In this document: one piece after another, positions 5,948 through 10,379 of the stretch
Numbering within the stretch: position 1 is the first letter of the stretch
Layout of the letters: every line of letters starts with the position of its first letter
Origin: Mollicutes bacterium
GTDB taxonomy: Bacteria; Bacillota_I; Bacilli_A; Izemoplasmatales; Izemoplasmataceae
Reading direction: 5' to 3'
Length of the DNA stretch: 10,379 bases
Assembly (NCBI GenBank): GCA_003552275.1
Contig: PUKL01000066.1
Span: forward strand, 1-10,379
Translations under genes and position numbers: made by a program
The notes under the pieces: model-generated
What the model was told of the DNA's origin: nothing
The model's input: only the letters and a program-made list of their open reading frames with translations
The model's database searches: none

Positions 5948-7374
5948 CATCTGCCTCCTTTGAGTCGCATGTAGAGTTCATGGTATTCTTGCGCGCTCTT
6001 TTCCCAGCTTTGGTCCTTCTTCATGGCCCGACGGACCATCGCTTTGAAAACATTCTTCTTCCCATAGACCTCGAGGGCCTCTTCGAGCGTCGCGGCCAGA
6101 TCATCGGCGTCATAGTTCAAGAAGGCGAAGCCTTCTCCCGTCTTCTCGTGGCGGTTGAAGGGTTCCACCGAATCCTTCAGTCCGCCGGTCTTTCTGACGA
6201 CAGGCAGGGTGCCGTAACGCATGCTGATGAGCTGGGCGAGGCCGCAAGGCTCGAACCGCGAAGGCATGAGGAAGAAGTCGCTCCCCGCATAGATCTGCCG
6301 GGCGATCTTGTCGGAAAAACCGAAATAGAGACCGACGTCATCCCGGTATTCGCGTTTCAAGTATTCGAAGAAATCCTTCAGTTCGGCATCCCCCTCACCG
6401 AGGACGACGAGACGCATCCGTCCCGCCTTCAAAAGGGGCGGCACGATGTCCTTCAAAAGCGAGAACCCCTTCTGTTCGGCAAGACGGCTGACGATGCCGA
6501 AGACGGGCTTATCGGCATGGGGCAGGTGGAACATCTCGAAAAGCGCCCGTTTGTTCTCGCTTTTGCCTTTCAGATAGTTGGAAAGGTCGTATTTTTTCTT
6601 GATGGCGGGGTCGGTCTTCGGATTGAACGTCTCGTGGTCGATGCCGTTCAAAATGCCTTGGAACGTGTCTCTCCGATCGGAAAGATAGCGTTCCATGCCC
6701 TCTCCGTAATAGGCGTAGGTCAACTCGTCGGCATAGGTCGGGCTCACGGTGGTGACGAAATCGGCCGTGACGAGGGCGGTCTTCATGAAATTGAGTTTCT
6801 CATCATGATGGAGTTCGCCTTTGTCGGGGATGTGGAGATAGGGGAGAAGGTCTTTTTCGAAGACACCCTGATAGGCGATGTTATGGATGGTGAAGATCAT
6901 CTTGGCCTCATCGCGCAGACGGGGATGGTCGTCGGTGTGCTTGATGATGTAGGGGATCAAGCCGCACTGCCAATCATGGAGATGCAAGATGTCGACTTTG
7001 AGGTTCAGATCCTCGATGAGGGCGAGCACGGCCCGGTTGAAGAATCCGTAACGCTCACCGTCGTCAAAATCGCCGTAAAGATGTTCTCTACGGCCGAAAT
7101 AGAATTCGTTGTCGATGAAAAAGTAGGTCACGCCCTCTTTTTCGATGGTTTGGTAACCGGCGTACTCTTCCTTGTCGTGGACGGGAATCCTCGTCGTGCC
7201 GAGGGTCTCGATGCGTCCGTTATAATGCTTACGGATCGGTGCGTGTTTCGGTAGGATCACCCTGACATCGTGGCCGAGATCGCTCAACACCCTCGGGAGA
7301 CTGCCGAGAACATCCGCCAGTCCGCCGGTCTTCGCAAAGGGAGTCGCTTCACTCCCCACAAACACTACCTTCAC
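5947..7374 (-). CDS. glgA: Glycogen (starch) synthase, ADP-glucose type
   Basis: 475 residues, a normal size for a GT5 glycosyltransferase. GlgA adds glucose from ADP-glucose to the non-reducing end of alpha-1,4-glucan. The N-terminus MKVVFVGSEATPFAKTGGLADV holds the ADP-glucose-binding KTGGL (15-19). HLHDWQ (131-136), the SRLAEQKG segment (296-303) that opens the second Rossmann domain, RFEPCGL with the catalytic Glu (E375), and RKTGGLKDSV near 394-403 all fit. I chose the GTG at 7374: it gives the canonical N-terminus and lies 8 nt after AGAGGAG. A longer reading starting at the GTG at 7383 would overlap that ribosome binding site. The gene precedes glgC in one unit, with a TATAAT at 7403-7398. 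Upstream lies a separate terminator, so the pair appears insulated from the sequence beyond 7436. Confidence 0.96.
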   Translation of the reverse strand: MKVVFVGSEATPFAKTGGLADVLGSLPRVLSDLGHDVRVILPKHAPIRKHYNGRIETLGTTRIPVHDKEEYAGYQTIEKEGVTYFFIDNEFYFGRREHLYGDFDDGERYGFFNRAVLALIEDLNLKVDILHLHDWQCGLIPYIIKHTDDHPRLRDEAKMIFTIHNIAYQGVFEKDLLPYLHIPDKGELHHDEKLNFMKTALVTADFVTTVSPTYADELTYAYYGEGMERYLSDRRDTFQGILNGIDHETFNPKTDPAIKKKYDLSNYLKGKSENKRALFEMFHLPHADKPVFGIVSRLAEQKGFSLLKDIVPPLLKAGRMRLVVLGEGDAELKDFFEYLKREYRDDVGLYFGFSDKIARQIYAGSDFFLMPSRFEPCGLAQLISMRYGTLPVVRKTGGLKDSVEPFNRHEKTGEGFAFLNYDADDLAATLEEALEVYGKKNVFKAMVRRAMKKDQSWEKSAQEYHELYMRLKGGR

Positions 7375-7397
7375 GGGTATCACTCCTCTTCATATTC

Positions 7398-7403
7398 ATT
7401 ATA
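7398..7403 (-). promoter_or_regulatory. -10 box of the glgA-glgC promoter
   Basis: TATAAT on the minus strand ends 23 nt before the GTG start, which predicts a leader of only about 17 nt that begins at the ribosome binding site. It lies downstream of the terminator at 7466-7436. I see no convincing -35 box at 16-18 nt; AAGACA at a 19-nt spacing is the nearest. Confidence 0.55.
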
Positions 7404-7435
7404 CATCAAAGGTGGATCTTTTTGTCTTGTACCAA

Positions 7436-7466
7436 AAAACAAAAAGCCGCAAGAAAACGGCTTTTT
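7436..7466 (-). terminator. Intrinsic terminator upstream of glgA (ends the candidate small RNA)
   Basis: AAAAAGCCG (7441-7449) and CGGCTTTTT (7458-7466) form a perfect 9-bp stem with an 8-nt loop. On the minus strand the stem ends in CTTTTTGTTTTTT, a strong T tract. The plus-strand version also has five T within the stem. The glgA -10 box lies 33 bp beyond it. Confidence 0.85.
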
Positions 7467-7652
7467 ACACTATATCCGCCAATCACCCTTACATCGCAAA
7501 CTTTTCCCTCTTGCCGGAAGGACACATTTTGCAAAACACCCCGGGAAAAGGCGGCGGGGCCTTCTGCGAGATGGCGGGCGTGAGAGAACACGGCCCTTTT
7601 TCCGGATGTGCATCCTTGAGGACTGCGGATCATCCAATCCCTCCGATCACAT
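7436..7652 (-). ncRNA. Candidate structured small RNA, unidentified
   Basis: The 364-bp gap between thiT and glgA contains a complete-looking transcription unit: a promoter at 7685-7657, about 215 nt, and an intrinsic terminator at 7466-7436. Pairing elements seen are: a hairpin GGGCCGTG/CACGCCC (7596-7589 with 7582-7576, one bulge, 6-nt loop); ATCCGC with GCGGAT (7630-7625 with 7479-7474), which would close most of the RNA; CCGGAA with TTCCGG (7605-7600 with 7519-7514); and CTTTTCCC with GGGAAAAG (7550-7543 with 7508-7501). The last two interleave and so are alternatives or a pseudoknot. A closing stem, an open middle and an upper arm resemble 6S RNA in outline, but I cannot match 6S, SRP RNA, RNase P RNA, tmRNA or a known riboswitch with confidence. 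A 75-codon frame (7633-7406) has GGAGG 6 nt before its ATG, but it runs through the terminator and its codons (AGG, GGA, ACA, GTA) are unlike the neighbours. Confidence 0.45.
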
Positions 7653-7656
7653 TTGA

Positions 7657-7685
7657 ATTATAACACGGATCCCTCGTTCCGCCAA
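7657..7685 (-). promoter_or_regulatory. Promoter of the candidate small RNA
   Basis: On the minus strand TTGGCG (7685-7680), a 17-nt spacer and TATAAT (7662-7657), with GTGT directly before the -10, giving the TGnTATAAT extension. It stands between the thiT terminator and the structured region. The GTGTTATAAT core is the same as in the tig and RNase J promoters. Confidence 0.7.
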
Positions 7686-7688
7686 TGG

Positions 7689-7713
7689 AAAAAGACCCGT
7701 CGCCGGGTCTTTT
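7689..7713 (-). terminator. Intrinsic terminator of thiT
   Basis: AAAAGACCCG (7690-7699) and CGGGTCTTTT (7704-7713) make a perfect 10-bp stem with a 4-nt loop, followed on the minus strand by one more T. It begins 26 nt past the thiT stop and can act in both directions. Confidence 0.8.
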
Positions 7714-7738
7714 GTCGGATAAAATCGGGGAGTGTGCG

Positions 7739-8287
7739 TCATTCCACGGACTGCAGTTGTTCTTTCGTGCGCAAGAAGACGAGCACCCCCACAAGGAGGG
7801 TGAGAAGGATCGAGGGTCCCATGTAGGTGATATTGTAGGTGAAGGAATAGAGGGCGACCGGCGTCCCTTCCGGGGCGTATTGGCCGAAAAAGATGATGCC
7901 GGAAAGATAATGGAACAAAAACCGCAAGATGCCGGCAACGACGATCCCCGTGCCGAAGAGGACGACACTGTCTTTGTTCATTTTGAAGAAAAGGGCGGCC
8001 AGACCCAGCACACCGAAAGCGAGGATGTAATCGAAAAAGATGGAGCCCCAATGCAGGACCAGCCCGCTCATGAGGAAGTTGATGATCCCGAATATCATCC
8101 CCGCGATGATGCCGCTTTTCAATCCGAATCGATAGGCGATGATGAAAAGCGGCAACATGGTCACATCAATGCTTCCGCCCTGGGGTTGTCTCGGCAGAAC
8201 GCGAAACACGAGTTCGATGATGACGGCGATGGCGATGAGAAGCCCGGTCTCGCTGATTTGTCTGCTTGTCAGACGATGTTCGCTCAT
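7739..8287 (-). CDS. thiT: Thiamine ECF transporter substrate-binding subunit ThiT
   Basis: 182 residues and about six hydrophobic membrane segments, the size and shape of an ECF S-component. It captures thiamine outside the membrane and works with the shared EcfA-EcfA'-EcfT energising module, which is not in this window. ThiT-typical blocks are GGSIDVTMLPLFIIAYRFG (37-55), DYILAFGVLG after the third segment, HYLSGIIFFGQYAPEG (His equivalent to Lactococcus H125) and YSFTYN, whose Tyr and Asn have the spacing of the thiamine-binding Y146/N151. The ATG at 8287 has GGGAG 8 nt upstream; a GTG at 8296 overlaps that site and is rejected. The TPP riboswitch upstream independently supports a thiamine role. 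The gene is a single-gene unit with its own promoter and terminator. Confidence 0.95.
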   Translation of the reverse strand: MSEHRLTSRQISETGLLIAIAVIIELVFRVLPRQPQGGSIDVTMLPLFIIAYRFGLKSGIIAGMIFGIINFLMSGLVLHWGSIFFDYILAFGVLGLAALFFKMNKDSVVLFGTGIVVAGILRFLFHYLSGIIFFGQYAPEGTPVALYSFTYNITYMGPSILLTLLVGVLVFLRTKEQLQSVE

Positions 8288-8303
8288 GTGAATCACTCCC
8301 GTT

Positions 8304-8341
8304 CAAAAAGAGGTTTCGTCCGCGTACGGACAAAACCCCTC
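8304..8341 (-). terminator. Riboswitch-controlled terminator before thiT
   Basis: A long stem, GAGGGGTTTTGTCCG against CGGACGAAACCTC with a TACG loop and small mismatches, is followed on the minus strand by TTTTT (8308-8304). It lies between the TPP aptamer and the thiT ribosome binding site. Its upstream arm segment GGTTTTG (8337-8331) is perfectly complementary to CAAAACC (8356-8350) at the aptamer's 3' edge, giving a 7-bp antiterminator. TPP binding would thus favour termination and shut off thiT. Confidence 0.85.
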
Positions 8342-8355
8342 GGTTTCATGGTTTT

Positions 8356-8440
8356 GGTTCCCTACGCTGGCATTACCCAGATCAGGTAGGGTCCGTCCTA
8401 GTGTCAAGGACGTCTCAGCCTAGTTCTCTAAGCTCCCCGG
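8356..8440 (-). promoter_or_regulatory. TPP riboswitch (THI box) aptamer
   Basis: On the minus strand the conserved pieces occur in order: GGGGAGC (8438-8432), the pyrimidine-sensing GGCTGAGA (8420-8413), a P3 arm with CGTCCT/AGGACG, ACCCTACCTGATCTGG, then TAATGCCAGCGTAGGGA. These are the invariant TPP-aptamer sequences that bind the pyrimidine and the pyrophosphate of thiamine pyrophosphate. The aptamer starts about 12 nt after the predicted transcription start, and the expression platform (8304-8356) is a transcriptional terminator/antiterminator. Confidence 0.97.
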
Positions 8441-8457
8441 ATTTTATCGACACCGTC

Positions 8458-8486
8458 ATTGTAACAGGCGCCAAAGATTTACGCAA
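8458..8486 (-). promoter_or_regulatory. Promoter of the riboswitch-thiT unit
   Basis: TTGCGT (8486-8481), a 17-nt spacer and TACAAT (8463-8458) on the minus strand, with TGT directly before the -10 (TGnTACAAT). It starts 13 nt after the VOC gene stop; no terminator is visible between them. Confidence 0.7.
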
Positions 8487-8498
8487 GTGGTTCACACA

Positions 8499-8858
8499 TC
8501 AATGCAAGAACATCTGGAACTCGAGCGTGTGGCCGTCTGCATCCTTGGCGAAGAACTGATAGATCTTGAACTCGTCGTTCAAGCGGGGCTTCGTGACTTC
8601 CTTGGCCCGGGTCTTCAGGTGTTCATACATCCGCTCGACATCGATTCTCCGCTCGAACACGAACGTGATGCAGGTCGATTTCGCGGGGTTTTCGGGATGA
8701 TGCGTGCAAAAGCCGATCTTCCCGTGCCCCTTGGCGTCGTAGATGAGACACTTGCCTTGGTCCTTGTAGAGGTCGAGGCCGAGGACGTCGCCGTAGAAGC
8801 GGCGCACTTCCTCCAAGTCGTAGGTCTTGTAGAAATGGATGACGTCTTTCGGTTTCAT
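8499..8858 (-). CDS. VOC-superfamily (glyoxalase/bleomycin-resistance fold) protein
   Basis: 119 residues, the length of a single two-module VOC protein. It begins with the typical VIHFYKTYDLEEVRRFYGDVLGL pattern (beta strand, helix, RFYxxxLGL) and ends with YQFFAKDADGHTLEFQMFLH, the usual FFxxDxDGxxxEF ending. His8 and the Glu of LEF are in the positions of metal ligands. The family includes glyoxalase I, dioxygenases, epimerases and drug-binding proteins; nothing here selects among them. The ATG at 8858 has only weak candidate ribosome binding sites (GGTG at 5 nt, GGAAGG at 11 nt). It lies 21 bp downstream of pdp and is probably co-transcribed, but I see no functional link to nucleoside salvage. 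Confidence 0.85.
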   Translation of the reverse strand: MKPKDVIHFYKTYDLEEVRRFYGDVLGLDLYKDQGKCLIYDAKGHGKIGFCTHHPENPAKSTCITFVFERRIDVERMYEHLKTRAKEVTKPRLNDEFKIYQFFAKDADGHTLEFQMFLH

Positions 8859-8879
8859 CTTTTCACCAACCTTCCGGTT

Positions 8880-10175
8880 TCAATCTTCGATGATATCTTT
8901 GATGAGCGGTGGACGCTCGACGGTCTCTTCGGTGATCGTGAAGGCGCCGAGCACGGTCTTCAATTCTTCGGTGATGTCCTCTTTGTTGTTGTAGACATAG
9001 GCGAGGACTTCGTCCTTTTCGACCTTGTCGCCAACCTTCTTGTTCAAGACGATGCCGACGTCGTAGTCGATCCGGTCATCCTTCTTGGCCCTACCGGCAC
9101 CGAGACGCATCGCGGACAAGCCGATGTCGAGCGCGTTCACACGCCGCACATAGCCTTCGGCTTCGCTCTTCACGGCGACGATGCTGCCGGTCTTGATGAA
9201 CTCGTTCAAATCGGGCATCTGGCCGCCTTGGCGTTCCACCATCTCCTTGAAGACGTCGGAAGCTTTCAAGCTCTCCATGGACTCTTGGATCATCTTCCGC
9301 GCCGTGTCGATGTCTTCGGCGAGTTCGGCCCCTTGCAGAAGATAGGCGCCGATTTCCGTGCACAGTCGCTGGAGGTCGGCGGGGCCGTTCCCTTGCAAGG
9401 TCTGCACGGCCTCGATGACCTCGAGCTTGTTGCCGACGGCGAAGCCGAGCGGCTGGCTCATGTCGGTGATGAAACAGGTCACCTTCTTGCCGAAGTCCTT
9501 CCCGATGCGGACCATGAGCCGCGAGAGTTCACGGGCGTCGTCAAGGGTCTTCATGAAGGCTCCTTCGCCGATTTTCACATCGAGTACGATGACATCGGCG
9601 CCGCTGGCGAGTTTCTTGCTCATGATGGAGCTGGCGATGAGAGGGATGGAAGGCACCGTCCCCGTGACGTCGCGGAGCGCATAGAGCGCTTTGTCCGCGG
9701 GAGCCAAAGAGGCCGTCTGCCCGGCGATGGCGATGCCGATGTCGTTGACTTGGTCCAAGAAACTCCCCGTCGAGAGGGAGATGTCGAAGCCCTCGATGCT
9801 TTCGAGTTTGTCGAGGGTGCCGCCCGTGTGGCCGAGGCCGCGGCCCGAAAGCTTGGCGAACTTGGCACCGCAGGCCGCCACCAAGGGGCCCAGGACGAGG
9901 GTGGTCTTGTCGCCGACGCCCCCCGTGGAGTGCTTGTCGACCTTCTTGCCCTCGATGGAGGAAAGATCGACGGTCTCGCCGCTTTCAAGCAGGGCTTCGG
10001 TGAGGCGGGAGGATTCCTCTTCGTTCATGCCGTTGAAATAGATCGCCATGAGAAGAGAGGACATCTGGTAGTCGGGGATGTCGCCTTTCGTATAGCCTTC
10101 CACGAAGAAATCGATTTCGGCTTTCGAGAGTTCATGTCCGTCGCGTTTCTTCTCGATGATGTCCACCATGCGCAT
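8880..10175 (-). CDS. pdp: Pyrimidine-nucleoside phosphorylase
   Basis: 431 residues, against about 433 in Bacillus. It splits uridine, thymidine and deoxyuridine with phosphate to the base and (deoxy)ribose 1-phosphate in the cytoplasm. Phosphate-site residues are in KHSTGGVGD (81-89), and the family signature SGRGLGHTGGTLDKLE is at 110-125. The nucleoside-binding R168 (LRDVTGT), S183 and K187 (ASSIMSKK) fall at exactly the family numbering. The barrel-sandwich C-terminal domain is present (VGDKVEKDEVLAYVY). I chose the ATG at 10175 because it gives MRMVDII, the same N-terminus as the Bacillus protein, 10 nt after AAGGAG; an ATG at 10181 (4-nt spacing) and a GTG at 10184 are also in frame. 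The Firmicutes pattern is to accept both uridine and thymidine; this is family knowledge. It lies between a probable acyltransferase gene and the VOC gene. Confidence 0.96.
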   Translation of the reverse strand: MRMVDIIEKKRDGHELSKAEIDFFVEGYTKGDIPDYQMSSLLMAIYFNGMNEEESSRLTEALLESGETVDLSSIEGKKVDKHSTGGVGDKTTLVLGPLVAACGAKFAKLSGRGLGHTGGTLDKLESIEGFDISLSTGSFLDQVNDIGIAIAGQTASLAPADKALYALRDVTGTVPSIPLIASSIMSKKLASGADVIVLDVKIGEGAFMKTLDDARELSRLMVRIGKDFGKKVTCFITDMSQPLGFAVGNKLEVIEAVQTLQGNGPADLQRLCTEIGAYLLQGAELAEDIDTARKMIQESMESLKASDVFKEMVERQGGQMPDLNEFIKTGSIVAVKSEAEGYVRRVNALDIGLSAMRLGAGRAKKDDRIDYDVGIVLNKKVGDKVEKDEVLAYVYNNKEDITEELKTVLGAFTITEETVERPPLIKDIIED

Positions 10176-10198
10176 GTGCATCACTCTCCTTATCCATA

Positions 10199-10207
10199 AT
10201 CATACCA
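10199..10207 (-). promoter_or_regulatory. Possible extended -10 promoter of pdp
   Basis: TGGTATGAT on the minus strand, the TGnTATAAT form with one mismatch, ends 23 nt before the pdp ATG, the same distance as at glgA. No -35 box at 16-18 nt; a TTGATG sits 20 nt away. No terminator separates the upstream gene from pdp, so read-through is also possible. Confidence 0.45.
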
Positions 10208-10226
10208 CAAAACGGTGTTTCTTACA

Positions 10227-10379
10227 TCAATCGGCGCCGGAAGCGAATGTGTCGAGTCTGTTTTGGATGATCTCGCGGACGGCGTCGGAAACCTCGTAGG
10301 AGGTCTTGTCGGTATAGAAATCGGGCCGGAGGGGTTCATGGAAGTGGATGCGCGCCTTCTGCGCCAAGAAGGGCCAACC
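10227..10379 (-). CDS. C-terminus of a probable 1-acyl-glycerol-3-phosphate acyltransferase (PlsC-like)
   Basis: Only the last 50 codons are in the window; the frame is open to the edge and stops with TGA at 10229-10227. The sequence KARIHFHEPLRPDFY followed by a helix (YEVSDAVREIIQNRL) resembles the end of PlsC-type acyltransferases, where a strand xxVxxGxPI is followed by a terminal amphipathic helix. The catalytic HxxxxD and substrate-binding motifs would lie upstream, outside the window, so the assignment rests on weak evidence. It is 51 bp from the pdp start and on the same strand. Confidence 0.45.
   Translation of the reverse strand, partial: GWPFLAQKARIHFHEPLRPDFYTDKTSYEVSDAVREIIQNRLDTFASGAD

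Noticed and set aside
7511..7520. CCGGAAGG on the plus strand, reminiscent of the SRP RNA apical loop
   Set aside because: The flanking bases (GGUCAGG before and AAGCAGC after in SRP RNA) are missing and no hairpin presents it, so SRP RNA is not supported.
7406..7633. 75-codon minus-strand frame in the thiT-glgA gap with GGAGG 6 nt before its ATG
   Set aside because: It runs through the intrinsic terminator at 7466-7436, uses codons rare in the neighbouring genes, and resembles no family I know. Kept only as the alternative to the small RNA.
7412..7663. Plus-strand frame of 83 codons in the same gap
   Set aside because: It crosses the terminator and the small-RNA promoter, has no convincing ribosome binding site, and no similarity to a known family.
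1..10379. Mobile elements, defence systems, CRISPR arrays, tRNA or rRNA genes
   Set aside because: Looked for terminal repeats, transposase or integrase motifs, spaced direct repeats and cloverleaf-like sequence; none stood out. All genes are metabolic or housekeeping with similar codon use.

Overview
The window reads as ordinary chromosomal DNA from a low-complexity-free, G+C-rich (visibly above 50%) member of the Bacillota/Mycoplasmatota side of the bacteria. The evidence is RecU (a Firmicutes/Mollicutes-type Holliday-junction resolvase in place of RuvC), an RNase J, a pyrimidine-nucleoside phosphorylase, the ECF vitamin transporter subunit ThiT under a TPP riboswitch, strong AGGAGG-type ribosome binding sites and extended -10 promoters. 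The divergent form of the RNase J resembles, from memory, those of Erysipelotrichia and Mollicutes relatives. That placement is an inference. I see no insertion sequence, phage gene, CRISPR array or tRNA.

Layout: all genes but one are on the minus strand, so read from right to left. (1) 10379-8499: the C-terminus of a probable PlsC-type acyltransferase, then pyrimidine-nucleoside phosphorylase (pdp) and a small VOC-fold protein. (2) 8486-7690: a complete thiamine-uptake unit: promoter, TPP riboswitch, transcription terminator, thiT, and its own terminator. (3) 7685-7436: an apparently independent transcription unit without a convincing gene, with a good promoter, about 215 nt of pairing-rich sequence and an intrinsic terminator. 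This is a candidate small RNA. (4) 7403-4724: glgA then glgC, overlapping by one base, which make and use ADP-glucose for glycogen. (5) 4118-4696, the only plus-strand gene: recU, convergent with glgC and divergent from the RNase J gene, ending in a strong terminator. (6) 3969-1815: an RNase J gene closely followed by a NUDIX hydrolase, 4 nt apart. (7) 1761-1: trigger factor (tig) with its own promoter, then a terminator hairpin, then the start of a Cof-type HAD phosphatase cut by the window edge.

Several starts were chosen by ribosome binding site and family alignment rather than by the longest frame: NUDIX (GTG, 2291), recU (ATG, 4118), glgC (ATG, 5947), glgA (GTG, 7374), thiT (ATG, 8287) and pdp (ATG, 10175).

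The points most worth following are the unassigned small-RNA-like unit between thiT and glgA, the RNase J lacking the usual motif C histidine and coupled to a NUDIX gene, a Glu-to-Asp change at a RecU metal-ligand position, and two regulatory-looking inverted repeats (before the HAD gene and over the RNase J promoter). I found no clear sign of a wholly new multi-gene system.
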